Positions 28,526 through 38,063 are shown, counted from the stretch's first letter. The stretch: 64,000 nt of DNA from Sodalis ligni (GCF_016865525.2 NZ_CP075169.1:3968337-4032336), one strand, 5' to 3'. The notes: generated from the letters alone by a model not told the origin. A program made the numbers and translations.

Positions 28526-29215
28526 CTAAACGGATAAATAGCCCGCAATGGTTTTTTCGTCGATGGTTTGCCTTTCCTCTTGATGTACAACCGCGCCCTT
28601 TTCCATCACCAGCACGCGATCCGCCACATCAAGAACAAAACTCAATACCTGTTCGGATACCACAATGGTTAATCCCCGCTGGTCGCGAATCTTGCGCAGC
28701 GTCTGGGCCATTTCTTTAATAATGGAAGGCTGAATTCCCTCGGTGGGCTCATCCAACAGCAATAAGCGCGGATTGCCCGCCAAGGCCCGGGCAATCACCA
28801 GCTGCTGCTGCTGACCGCCGGAAAGATTGCCCGCCAGCCGGGTTTTCATTTCTTCGAGCACCGGGAAAATGGCATACAGCGCGGCGGGAATTTTGCCCTT
28901 TTCTTTGGCGGACAAACCGGTTTTGATATTGTCTTCCACCGTCATGGTGGCAAACACCATTCTGCCCTGGGGCACAAAACCCATGCCCCTGCGCACGCGC
29001 TGATAGCTTTTTTCGGCGAACACATCGCTGCCCCGGAACAGCACCTGGCCGGACTGTGCGGGTATCATGCCGATCAGGGATTTCATCAGGGTGGTTTTGC
29101 CCATGCCGTTGCGGCCAATCAAGGCTACGATTTCATTTTCTTTTACCTCGATATTGAGGTTTTCGATAATACGGCTTTGCCCGTAGGCAACGTGGTAATC
29201 CTGTATTTTCAGCAC
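28526..29215 (-). CDS. urtE: urea/short-amide ABC transporter ATPase UrtE
   Basis: This is the second ATPase of a branched-chain-type (HAAT) importer, cytoplasmic and 229 residues. I place the start at GTG 29215 because it follows a GGGGGG ribosome binding site and yields the family N-terminus (LKIQDYHVAYGQSRIIENL). The frame from 29245 would overlap urtD. Walker A is GRNGMGKTTL, the signature LSGGQQQQLVIARAL, and Walker B LLLLDEPTEGIQPS; the GIQPS tail is typical of UrtE. It lies 10 bp after urtD. Last gene of the transporter set, followed by amiF. Confidence 0.92.
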   Translation of the reverse strand: MLKIQDYHVAYGQSRIIENLNIEVKENEIVALIGRNGMGKTTLMKSLIGMIPAQSGQVLFRGSDVFAEKSYQRVRRGMGFVPQGRMVFATMTVEDNIKTGLSAKEKGKIPAALYAIFPVLEEMKTRLAGNLSGGQQQQLVIARALAGNPRLLLLDEPTEGIQPSIIKEMAQTLRKIRDQRGLTIVVSEQVLSFVLDVADRVLVMEKGAVVHQEERQTIDEKTIAGYLSV

Positions 29216-29225
29216 GGTTCCCCCC

Positions 29226-29972
29226 TTAATGCCCCAAATAGACATCGATAACCCGCGGATCTTGCTTCACCTTTTGCATGCTGCCCTCGGACAGCGACTT
29301 GCCCTGGTGCATCACCTGGACGTGATCGGCGATGTTTTCCACAAACTGCATATCGTGTTCAATCACCAACACCGACCGTCCGGTGGCGATGCGCCGCAGC
29401 AGCTCGGCGGTCTGCCGCCGCTCCGCCACCGACATGCCGGCCACCGGTTCGTCCAGCATGAGCAGGCTGGGGTTCTGGATCAGCAGCATGCCGATTTCCA
29501 GCCACTGTTTCTGGCCGTGGCTGAGGAAATCCGCCTGCACATCCAGGAAGTCGGTCAGGAAGATTTGTTGTGCAACGTCGAGAATGCTGTCGGTCATGGC
29601 CTGATCGCGCCGGGCGAACAGGGCGCTGAGGGCCGTTCTCGCCTGGGGATAGGAGAGCTCCAGATTCTCGAAAACCGTCAGGTTTTCATAAATCGACGGG
29701 TTCTGGAATTTGCGCCCCACCCCGGCGTGGACAATCTGGTTCTCGCTTAATTTGCTAAGCTCGCGGCCTTTGAATTTAATACTGCCCGCCGTGGCGGCGG
29801 TTTTACCGCAAATCAGATCCAGTACCGTGGTTTTACCGGCGCCGTTAGGTCCGATAATCACGTATATCTGTTCTTCGTCCACATACATGGAAAAATCGTT
29901 TACCGCTTTAAACCCGTTAAAAGAGACGGTGAGTCCTTCAACGGCCAATATGATGTCTTTGTTGGTTTTCAT
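29226..29972 (-). CDS. urtD: urea/short-amide ABC transporter ATPase UrtD
   Basis: This is the first ATPase of the importer, about 248 residues. Walker A is GPNGAGKTTVLDLICGKT, the signature is LSHGQKQWLEIGMLLIQ (the SHGQKQWLEI form is characteristic of UrtD), and Walker B is LLMLDEPVAGMS. Two ATGs compete (29978 and 29972); the second has better spacing from GGTGA. It overlaps or abuts urtC, indicating coupling. Cytoplasmic, pairs with UrtE to energise UrtBC. Confidence 0.92.
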   Translation of the reverse strand: MKTNKDIILAVEGLTVSFNGFKAVNDFSMYVDEEQIYVIIGPNGAGKTTVLDLICGKTAATAGSIKFKGRELSKLSENQIVHAGVGRKFQNPSIYENLTVFENLELSYPQARTALSALFARRDQAMTDSILDVAQQIFLTDFLDVQADFLSHGQKQWLEIGMLLIQNPSLLMLDEPVAGMSVAERRQTAELLRRIATGRSVLVIEHDMQFVENIADHVQVMHQGKSLSEGSMQKVKQDPRVIDVYLGH

Positions 29973-29978
29973 CAGCAT

Positions 29979-31139
29979 TCACCGTGGAGAAACTTTATCG
30001 TCTACCGCATCGGTAGCCAGACTAGTGATGACCGGGGGGAGGGCTTCCACCCGCCGGGGAAAGAGCAATTGTTTTACCTTGGGTAGTAAAATATCGCTGT
30101 AAATGCCCGCCAATCCTTTTGGAAAGCCCAATACCACCAGGATAAATAACGCCCCCATGGCAAAAGGCCAGACTTCTGGGAAGGTTTCCGATATTTGGCT
30201 TTTGGCGCTGTTCACCAATAAGGTGCCGTATATCGCCCCCAGGATGGATAAACGTCCGCCCACCGCGCAGAAAATCACCATTTCGATGGAGGCCACGGTG
30301 CCGATAAAACCGGGGGACATAAAGCCCACCTGCAGGGTGAACAGCGCGCCGCCGATGGAGGAGAATATGGCGCTGACGCAAAATATCATGGTCTTGATAT
30401 TCGCCACGTCATAACCGGAAAAGCGGACGCGGTCCTCTTTATCGCGAATGGCCACCAATAACCGGCCTAATTTGCTTTTCAGGATAAAATAGGCCATCAG
30501 CACCACCGCCAGTAAGCAGCCGGTATTGATATAGTACAAAACGTATTTGGCGTAATCGGTTCTGATATCCCAGCCCAGCAGGGTCCGCAAATCGGTAATG
30601 CCGTTGATTCCGCCGGTGTAGCCCTGCTGGCCGATAATCAGGATGGTCATGATGGCGGAAATCGCCTGGGTGATAATGGCGAAATAGACGCCGCCCACCC
30701 GGCGTTTAAACATCGCGATGCCGAGAAGGTAGGAAAATATCAGCGGCACCACCACGATGGCCAGCAGGGTGAAGCCCAAAGAGTGAAACGGTTGCCAGAA
30801 CGCCGGCAGCTGCGTCAGCTGGTTCCAGTCCATAAAATCGGGAATGCCCGGCGTGGTTTGAATTTTAGTGGCGGCGGGGGTGGATGCCTCCAACTTCAGG
30901 AACATTGCCATGCAATAGCCCCCCAGGCCGAAAAATATGCCCTGGCCGAGGCTTAATATGCCGCTATAGCCCCAGCACAATACCAGCCCCACCGCCACGA
31001 AAGCGTAAGTGAGGTATTTACCCACCAGGTTTAGGCGGAAAATATCCATGGTCAGGGGGAACACGACGGCAATCAGGATAAACAGCAGCAGGATGCCCGA
31101 TATTTGCCGCTGCGCCGCCAATCGTTTGATAGATGCAAA
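29979..31139 (-). CDS. urtC: urea/short-amide ABC transporter permease UrtC
   Basis: This 386-residue inner-membrane permease is of the LivM type. The start at 31139 (MFASIKRLAAQRQ) follows AGGAGA at ideal spacing, whereas the longer frame overlaps urtB. Membrane helices alternate with conserved loops: LCWGYSGILSLGQGIFFGLG near residue 65, QQGYTGGINGITDL near 178, and the cytoplasmic EAA-like stretch LLVAIRDKEDRVRFSGYDVA near 240. It is 13 bp after urtB. It is intact. Confidence 0.92.
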   Translation of the reverse strand, partial: FASIKRLAAQRQISGILLLFILIAVVFPLTMDIFRLNLVGKYLTYAFVAVGLVLCWGYSGILSLGQGIFFGLGGYCMAMFLKLEASTPAATKIQTTPGIPDFMDWNQLTQLPAFWQPFHSLGFTLLAIVVVPLIFSYLLGIAMFKRRVGGVYFAIITQAISAIMTILIIGQQGYTGGINGITDLRTLLGWDIRTDYAKYVLYYINTGCLLAVVLMAYFILKSKLGRLLVAIRDKEDRVRFSGYDVANIKTMIFCVSAIFSSIGGALFTLQVGFMSPGFIGTVASIEMVIFCAVGGRLSILGAIYGTLLVNSAKSQISETFPEVWPFAMGALFILVVLGFPKGLAGIYSDILLPKVKQLLFPRRVEALPPVITSLATDAVDDKVSPR

Positions 31140-31152
31140 CATGATAATTCTC

Positions 31153-32079
31153 CTAACGACGTATCCGGCTGGCAAACAGGCCTTGGGGACGCAGCATTAA
31201 AATCACGACGACAATCAGCAGGGTCATGACCTTGGCCATGGAACCGCTGAGGAAAAATTCCAGCGTCGACTGCGATTGCGAGATGGCGAACGCCGAGGCG
31301 ATGGTGCCTATCAGGCTTTGCGCGCCGCCGAACACCACCACCAGGAAGGTGTCGACGATATATTGCTGTCCGGCGGTGGGCCCGGTGGAGCCGATCATGG
31401 TAAAGGCGCTGCCGGCGATGCCCGCGATACCGCAGCCCAGGGCGAAGCTGTGGTTATCCACCCGGGCGGTATTGATGCCCACCGCGCCGGCCATGGCCCG
31501 GTTGGCCACCACCGCGCGCACGTGAATGCCCCAGGGGGAGCGGTACATCAGCCAGCCCAGCAACAGGGTAATGACCAGGGTCAACAGCATGACAAAAACG
31601 CCGTTGATGGGAATTTCGATATTGTCGCCGAAGTGATAGGACCCCATCAGCCAGTCCGGCAAATCCACCCCGACTTCCCGCGGTCCGAACAGGGTACGGT
31701 AGGCTTGCTGGAGTATCAGGCTCAGGCCCCAGGTGGCCAACAGGGTATCCAGCGGCCGGTGATAGAGATGGCGGATTAATATCCGCTCGATAAACATGCC
31801 CAAGAGGGCGGCGCAGATAAACGCCAGCACCACCGCCACAAAAAAGTAGCCGCCGAATAAGCCCGGCAGGAAGTTTTTGAAGAAGAGCTCCGTCAGCCAG
31901 GTGACATAGGCGCCCAGAATCATGAATTCCCCATGGGCCATATTAATAACGCCCATTTGGCCGAAGATAATCGCCAGCCCCAGCGACATCAGAACAAAAA
32001 CCGAAAACAGGCTCAATCCGGCGAAACCCTGCATGACAAAAATAGAGGTCAGGTCGGCAAAGCTGTAGCCACTAAACAT
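31153..32079 (-). CDS. urtB: urea/short-amide ABC transporter permease UrtB
   Basis: This 308-residue LivH-type permease partners UrtC. The conserved opening LGLAIIFGQMGVINMAHGEF identifies the HAAT permease family. The central RSPWGIHVRAVVANRAMAGA is the ATPase-contact region. The start at 32079 follows GGGGG. The 120-bp gap to urtA carries a mini-repeat (32107-32160), which could set the binding-protein to permease ratio. It is intact. Confidence 0.92.
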   Translation of the reverse strand: MFSGYSFADLTSIFVMQGFAGLSLFSVFVLMSLGLAIIFGQMGVINMAHGEFMILGAYVTWLTELFFKNFLPGLFGGYFFVAVVLAFICAALLGMFIERILIRHLYHRPLDTLLATWGLSLILQQAYRTLFGPREVGVDLPDWLMGSYHFGDNIEIPINGVFVMLLTLVITLLLGWLMYRSPWGIHVRAVVANRAMAGAVGINTARVDNHSFALGCGIAGIAGSAFTMIGSTGPTAGQQYIVDTFLVVVFGGAQSLIGTIASAFAISQSQSTLEFFLSGSMAKVMTLLIVVVILMLRPQGLFASRIRR

Positions 32080-32106
32080 GCTGTATCCCCCTCATTTACC
32101 CGCCAT

Positions 32107-32160
32107 ATTTCGAGTTGCAGGTGCGCTGTCTTTCCTGCAACACGAATGATTCAGGGTAAA
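32107..32160 (+). repeat. 54-bp mini-version of the palindromic intergenic repeat
   Basis: TTTCGAGTTGCAGG and CCTGCAACACGAATGATTCA form imperfect inverted arms around TGCGCTGTCTTT and match the ends of the about 200-bp repeat family. It lies in the transcribed gap between urtA and urtB, where a hairpin could protect or terminate the urtA message. Confidence 0.6.
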
Positions 32161-32200
32161 ACGTCGATAATTCCCCCGTCATGAACGGGGGAGCCTGTGG

Positions 32201-33493
32201 TTAATCTTTCGGAAACGGATTGGGTTCGATAAGGTTGGGGGTCTGGTAGATGACGTCATATTGTCCATCCGCCCGGGCCCGGCCAATCACCGTTTTTGAC
32301 CACAGATGATGATTTTCGTGAATTCGCACATAGCCTTCGGGGGCATCTTTCATTTCAATACCCGGCGAGGCGGCGCGGACTTTATCGATATCAAAAGAGC
32401 CGGCTTTTTCCACCGCGGCTTTCCATAGCCAGGGACCGAGATAGGCCGCCTGCGTCACGTCGCCGATGACGATATCGTTGCCCCAGCGCTGCTTGAATGC
32501 CGCCACGAAGGCTTTATTGGCCGGGTTATCCATGCTCTGGAAATATTTCATCGAGGCGTAGGCGCCGACGATATTTTCGCCGCCGATACCGCGGATTTCA
32601 TCCTCGGTCACCGAAATGGTCAGCAGCAGCGGTTTTTCCTTGGTCATGTCGATGCCCGCCGCCTTGAGCTGTTTGTAAAACGCCACGTTGGAGCCGCCCA
32701 CCACGATGGCGTAAATCACATCCGGTTTTTTCAATTTGATCTTGTTGATGACCGAATTGAACTGGGTATTGCCCAGCGGATAATAATCTTCGCCGATTAC
32801 CTTCAAGCCCAGCTTTTCAATATGATGGCGGGCAATTTTGTTGGCGGTGCGGGGCCAGATATAGTCCGAACCCAGCAGATAGAAGGTTTTGGCATGTTTG
32901 TTTTTAACCACCCAATCAATACCGGCGATAATTTGCTGGGTGGCCTCTTGGCCGGTGTAAATCACATTAGGCGATTGTTCCAGTCCTTCGTAAAAGGTGG
33001 GGTAGTAGAGCATGCCGTTATACTGCTCCAGCACCGGCAGCATCGCCTTGCGCGAGGCGGAGGTCCAGCCGCCGAAAATAGCCGCCACCTTATCGCTCAC
33101 CAGCAGCTTCTTGGCCTTCTCGGCAAAGGTCGGCCAATCGCTGGCGCCGTCTTCCTGAATAAAGTCGATTTTCCTGCCCAGAACGCCCCCGGCCTGGTTA
33201 ATCTGGTCGATTGCCAGCTTCTCCGCCTGAATGGAACCGGTTTCGCTGATGGCCATGGTGCCGGTGGAAGAGTGCAGTATGCCGACTTTCACCGTACTGT
33301 CGGTGACGGCAAGGCCGGTGGTATTGACGGCGGCGGTAGCCGGCGGCGCGGCGAAGACCGGCGTGAAATGACCGGCGGCCAGAAGTGCCGCGGCCAGCAA
33401 GGGGGTGCGCCAAAAGCGCCCCGCCCTGCTTTTACCGCCCCGGTATGCGGCGCGAATGGCGTCTTGGCCCGCCGCCTGCTGTTGGTTGAGCAT
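32201..33493 (-). CDS. urtA: urea/short-amide ABC transporter binding protein UrtA
   Basis: This is a periplasmic solute-binding protein of about 430 residues. The start at 33493 (MLNQQQAAGQDAIRAAYRGG) follows AGGGGAT; frames reaching 33568 have no ribosome site. A long n-region is followed by a hydrophobic core (LLAAALLAAGHFTPVFA) and cleavage around FA-AP. The mature part has the Urt/FmdD signatures VKVGILHSSTGTMAISE, YYPTFYEGLEQSPNVIYTGQ and LLGSDYIWPRTANKIAR. Closely related binding proteins serve urea or short-chain amides. It is first gene of the urtABCDE-amiF cluster, divergent from the sensor-kinase operon. Confidence 0.93.
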   Translation of the reverse strand: MLNQQQAAGQDAIRAAYRGGKSRAGRFWRTPLLAAALLAAGHFTPVFAAPPATAAVNTTGLAVTDSTVKVGILHSSTGTMAISETGSIQAEKLAIDQINQAGGVLGRKIDFIQEDGASDWPTFAEKAKKLLVSDKVAAIFGGWTSASRKAMLPVLEQYNGMLYYPTFYEGLEQSPNVIYTGQEATQQIIAGIDWVVKNKHAKTFYLLGSDYIWPRTANKIARHHIEKLGLKVIGEDYYPLGNTQFNSVINKIKLKKPDVIYAIVVGGSNVAFYKQLKAAGIDMTKEKPLLLTISVTEDEIRGIGGENIVGAYASMKYFQSMDNPANKAFVAAFKQRWGNDIVIGDVTQAAYLGPWLWKAAVEKAGSFDIDKVRAASPGIEMKDAPEGYVRIHENHHLWSKTVIGRARADGQYDVIYQTPNLIEPNPFPKD

Positions 33494-33589
33494 AATTTGG
33501 TATCCCCTGATAAATGGCTGTCTGTTTTGTAAGGTCTCCATACTGTGTTCAGGAGGGAAAAGCGGCAATGGGCCAATCTACGCAGTCTC

Positions 33590-33605
33590 TACGTCATTTG
33601 ACGTA
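33590..33605. promoter_or_regulatory. 16-bp palindrome, candidate operator between urtA and the kinase operon
   Basis: TACGTCA-TT-TGACGTA is a perfect inverted repeat with 7-bp arms. It lies about 97 bp upstream of urtA and 85-100 bp upstream of the sigma-54 promoter of the kinase gene. A half site (ACGTCA) recurs at 33636-33641. Spacing and symmetry suit a dimeric regulator, possibly the LuxR-type response regulator encoded nearby; which protein binds is inference. Confidence 0.5.
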
Positions 33606-33673
33606 TAGGCCGGCTGCGGCAGGGCGCGCACAATAACGTCATCGCGGGCGCGCAGGAATAATGCGATGCAGAG

Positions 33674-33689
33674 TGGCACGGGCATTGCT
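33674..33689 (+). promoter_or_regulatory. sigma-54 promoter of the permease-kinase operon
   Basis: TGGCACGGGCATTGCT matches the sigma-54 consensus TGGCACG-N4-TTGCW at every defined base, with GG at 33675-33676 and GC at 33687-33688 in the required spacing. Transcription would start near 33700, 67 bp before the kinase ATG. It implies activation by an enhancer-binding protein such as NtrC and so nitrogen control. Confidence 0.85.
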
Positions 33690-33766
33690 TATGTATTTGA
33701 TCGGTGGTGCCCGCATCCGGGCGCTCAACCGATTACGCGGAAATGGCGTACACAGCGGGATATTTC

Positions 33767-36700
33767 ATGACAGCGCAGCAAAAAGCCTTTAAGGCCAGAC
33801 GCCAGTACAACCAGTGGGTCACCAACCAGACGCTGGAAGATTACGCACTGCGTTTTACGCCCCACTCGGCGCGCCGCTGGAGCTCGGGCCGGGTGGTGCT
33901 CACCGCTATCAGCGCCATTACCTTCCTGGCCCTTGAGGCCATCGGCGGCGCGCTGACCCTGACTTACGGTTTTCATTACGTCGCCATGGCGGTGCTGCTG
34001 GTGAGCATCATCATTTTTTTACTGGCGCTGCCCATCAGCTGGTATGCCGCCCGCTACGGGCTGGATATCGACCTGCTGACCCGCGGGGCGGGTTTTGGTT
34101 ACATCGGTTCCACGGTCACCTCGCTGATTTATGCCTCTTTCACCTTTATCTTTTTCGCCCTTGAAGCGGCCATCATGGCCATGGCGCTGAATATGCTGTT
34201 CGGCATGCCCCTGCATTTTGGTTATCTGGCGGGATCGCTGGTGGTCATCCCCCTGGTGACCTATGGTTTTACGTTTATCTCCCGCTTTCAGCAGTGGACC
34301 CAGTTCGTCTGGCTCATTATGCAGCTCATGCCCTTTGTCCTGATCCTGATGCGGGACGGCGGGACCTTTCATTCCTGGACGGCCTTTACCGGCCTGATGC
34401 CCCCCGATAACGGTGGCTTCGATATGCTGCGGTTCGGCGCGGTGTGTTCGGTGCTGCTTTCCCTGGTGGCGCAGGTGGGGGAACAGGTGGATCAGATCCG
34501 TTTCCTGCCGCAAAAACAAGCCGGCCACGGCTTACGCTGGTGGTGCGGCGTCATCGCCGCCGGTCCCGGCTGGGTAGTGGTAGGGGCATTAAAAATCATG
34601 CTGGGCTCTTTTCTGGCGGTATTGGCGTTCCGTTACGGACTGGACGTGGATTCCGCCAGCGAGCCGACCCATATGTACCTGGTAGCCTTCAGCTATGTGA
34701 CCCACTCCTCCACCTGGCTGTTTGCCCTCACCGGGATTTTTGTCGTACTGTCGCAGCTCAAGATCAACGTCACCAACGCCTATGCCGGCTCCATTGCCTG
34801 GTCCAATTTTTCCTGCGCCTGACCCATCGCCATCCCGGCCGGGTGGTGTGGCTGTTTTAACGTCGGCATCGCGTTGTTGCTGATGGAGCTGGGCGTATAC
34901 CACGTGTTCGAGGATATCCTGGGCATCTACGCGGTGGCGGCCACCGCCTGGCTGGGCACGGTGGTGGCGGATCTGGCGGTGAATAAGCGCCTGGGATTAA
35001 GCCCGCCGGGCATCGAATTCCGCCGGGCCTATCTGTATGATATCAATCCGGTGGGCATGGGGTCGATGCTGCTGTCCATGGCCCTGGGGCTGGCGGCGTA
35101 TTTCGGCTGGCTGGGGGCCGGTTTGCAGGGATTCGCCTCGCTGCTCACCCTGGGAATGACCTTTGTCTTTTCGCCGTTGATCGCCTGGTATACCGGGGGA
35201 AAATATTATCTCGCCAGGGTGGAAACCCACGGGGTGGCAGGCGTCTGCTGCGTCTGCGGCAATCATTTCGAACCGCCGGAAATGAGCTTTTGTCCCCTTT
35301 ATGAAGGGGCGATTTGTTCATTGTGCTGCTCGCTGGATGTCCGCTGCAATGACGCCTGTAAGCCCCATTCCCATTATTCCGATCAGATCCGGCATCTGGC
35401 CTTCAGCTTTCTGCCCTTCTCGTTCCTGAAAAGATTCGACCCGAAAATCTGGAGTTTCCTCAGCATATTGTCCTTGTTCAGCAGCATTATCGGCATTTTG
35501 CTGATGCTGGTCTATGTGCAGATGCGCAGCGAATTCGGCGAGGACTATCCTATCCTGGCCGCCACCCTGTGGAAGGTATTCTTTATCCTGCTGATTATTA
35601 CCGGCATCACCACCTGGCTGTTTATCCTGACCCATAAAAGCCGCCAGGTGGCGCAGGAGGAGCTGCGGCTGCAGAGCGAACGCCTGCTGGAAGAGATCAT
35701 CGCCCACGAAGCCACCGACAAACAGCTGCAAAAGGCCAAGGAGTCCGCCGACGAAGCCAATCTGGCCAAAAGCCGCTACCTCACCGGCATTACCCACGAG
35801 CTGCGCACGCCCCTCAACGCCATGCTCGGCTATGCACAGCTGCTGGAACAGGCACAGGACATCCCGCTGCCGCGGCGGCATGGGCTGAGCGTCATCCGGC
35901 GCAGCGGGGAGCATCTGGCCAATCTCATCGAAGGATTACTGGACATCTCCAAAATCGAAGCCGGTAAAATCGATATCCAACGGGAAGAAGTACGTATCGG
36001 CGAACTGATGCAGCAGTTGGTGGAGATGTTCCATCACCAGGCGCTGGACAAGGGATTGCGTTTTATCTACAACCCGCCGCCCACCTTCCCCGAGGTGGTG
36101 CTGACCGATGAAAACCGGCTGCGGCAAATCCTGATCAACCTGTTGTCCAATGCCATCAAGTTCACCGACAGCGGCACGGTCACGCTGGATTTCAAGTATC
36201 GCAGCGAAGTGGCGTTTTTTGCCATCCATGACACCGGCGTCGGTATCGACAGCGTCAACCTGGAACGCATTTTCCGCCCCTTCGAACGGGTCGCGCAGCG
36301 CGGAGGCCGTGCCGGTACAGGGCTGGGTTTGACCATCACCCGGCTGTTGACCTATGTGATGGGGGGCGATTTGCAGGTGGAAAGCATTCCCGGCGCCGGC
36401 ACGACTTTTACCTTGAGCCTGATGCTGTCGAGCCAGAATGCCGGCGGTTATCTCCCCTCGGTACCCCGGCGCATCGTCAAATACCGCGGACCGACCAAAC
36501 GGCTGATGGTGGGGGATGACGACGATGCCCATCGCCGGCTCATGGCCGATATGCTGACGCCGCTGGGTTTCGAGGTCTTGGTGGCCGAGAGCGCGTCTGT
36601 GTGCCTGGCGCAGCTGGACCACACCGCCGTGGATCTGTTTTTGCTGGATGTGGCGATGCCGGAAATGAACGGTTGGGAACTGCTCAATCACCTGCGGGCC

Positions 36701-37162
36701 GAAGGAAAGGAACAGCCGGTGCTGATGATTTCCGCCGAGGCGGACGAAGGTAAATGGCGGCAGATCAAAAAGCGGGGGGAAATCCGTTTTCAAACCAAAC
36801 CCCTGCGAATGTCATTACTGCTGGATAACATCGGCTCGCTGCTGTGTATCGAATGGATCAGGGAAACCGATAAACCGGTGTCGCAATCTCTTTCGGCGGG
36901 CAATAGCCGTTTGGATGAAAAGGCGCCGCAGCCCCTTCCCGCGGGCAATAACCTCCTGGATGAAAATGAGTACCAAGAGCTTATCGGACTGGCGCGGCTC
37001 GGTTATGCCAAAGGGTTTCGCGAGCGGCTGCGGCAACTGACGGCCCAAGGCAAGGTGAACACCCCCAGCGCCGAAAACCTGGATCTGCTGGCCAGCCGTT
37101 TCCGTTTTGAATCGGTGGTAACGGAATTAGCCTTACTGGAGAAAGAAGATGTCCCCCGCTGA
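33767..37162 (+). CDS. NCS1-type permease fused to hybrid sensor histidine kinase (local frame disruption)
   Basis: A 1,130-residue fusion. Residues 1 to about 440 are a polytopic permease of the NCS1/CodB type (TNQTLEDYALRF, AISWYAARYGLDIDLLTRGA-like segments). A cysteine-rich motif follows (CCVCGN ... CSLCCSLDVRCNDAC, about 485-530). Next come two helices, a coiled coil, the HisKA box ITHELRTPLNAMLGY (near 675), an ATPase domain (DTGVGIDS, GTGLGLTITR), a receiver with phospho-acceptor FLLDVAMPE, and a C-terminal helical part. Start ATG 33767 follows GGGA. Frame breaks at a T run near 34809, hits TGA at 34820, and returns to the original frame at a T run near 34856. The shifted reading of the 50-bp gap gives sensible LRLTHRHPGRVVWLF, so the gene may be intact with two errors, or newly inactivated. 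It overlaps the response regulator gene. Confidence 0.8.
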
Positions 37163-38063
37163 CAAGCCGACGGTACTGATTGTCGATGACGATATCAATA
37201 CCGTCAGCATGCTTAACGACAACCTGGATAATGCCGGCTTTACCGTATTGGTGGCCCTCGAAGGCAGCCAGGCGCTGTCCATTACCCAGCAAATCGTGCC
37301 TAATATCATTTTGATGGATGCCATGATGCCCCACCTGGACGGATTTGAAACCAGCCGTCGCCTGCGCCTTAATCCCACCCTGCGCCATACGCCGATTATC
37401 TTTATGACCGGCCTGAGCGAAACCCGCAACGTGGTGGATGCCTTTGATATCGGCGTGGTGGATTACGTGATCAAACCCATCCGCATTGAGGAGCTGCTGG
37501 CGCGGATGCGCACCCATCTGCATAATTCGCAGCTCACTTCCAGCGCCTACAACGCCCTTGAATCGGTGGGACAGCTCACCTGCGCCTTCAGCCCACAGGG
37601 CCGGCTGCTGTGGGCGACGCCGCACTCCTATCGCCTGCTGGAACAGTGTTGCGATAAGGAGTTCACCCTCAGCCGGCCCTTTGTCAACCGGCTACTGGCC
37701 TGGCTGCGGTCGGCTCCCTCCCAGCCGCTGGTATTGTCCGGCCTGGCGCTCCCGCTGCGCCTTCATCTTATGCGCACCACCGACAACGGCGAGCTTTTAT
37801 TGCGTCTTGAGGAAACGGCAAAAAAGGACGACGAATGCGCCATTCTGCGCCGGCATTTTGCTCTTACCCAGCGGGAATCGGAGGTGATGTCCTGGATTGC
37901 CAAAGGCAAAACCAACCGGGAAATCGGGCAGATACTCTCACTGAGCCCGCGCACGGTAAACAAGCATTTGGAACAGATTTTCCGCAAGCTGGCGGTAGAC
38001 AACCGCACCTCCGCGGCGGCCCTGGCGTTACGGATACTGGAGTCCTCCCCCGCCCACTCCTGA
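37149..38063 (+). CDS. LuxR/NarL-type response regulator
   Basis: This is a 304-residue cytoplasmic regulator. The N-terminal receiver has its acidic pocket (VLIVDDDINTV), phospho-acceptor (IILMDAMMP, near residue 57) and conserved Lys (YVIKPI). A central 100-residue region without clear family follows, then a LuxR-type helix-turn-helix (LTQRESEVMSWIAKGKTNRE ... LSPRTVNKHLEQIFRKL). Its start lies 14 bp inside the kinase gene's end, so the two are coupled and almost certainly a cognate pair. Likely targets are the divergent urtABCDE-amiF genes. Confidence 0.88.
   Translation: MSPADKPTVLIVDDDINTVSMLNDNLDNAGFTVLVALEGSQALSITQQIVPNIILMDAMMPHLDGFETSRRLRLNPTLRHTPIIFMTGLSETRNVVDAFDIGVVDYVIKPIRIEELLARMRTHLHNSQLTSSAYNALESVGQLTCAFSPQGRLLWATPHSYRLLEQCCDKEFTLSRPFVNRLLAWLRSAPSQPLVLSGLALPLRLHLMRTTDNGELLLRLEETAKKDDECAILRRHFALTQRESEVMSWIAKGKTNREIGQILSLSPRTVNKHLEQIFRKLAVDNRTSAAALALRILESSPAHS

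Noticed and set aside
29216..29245. ATG start of urtE at 29245
   Set aside because: It would overlap the urtD end and lacks a ribosome site; the GTG at 29215 follows a strong GGGGGG motif and gives the family N-terminus.
33541..33568. Sigma-54 promoter or upstream start for urtA
   Set aside because: A TGGCCC-ATTGCC stretch facing urtA has the wrong -24/-12 spacing, and the frames beginning at 33541 or 33568 have no ribosome binding site.
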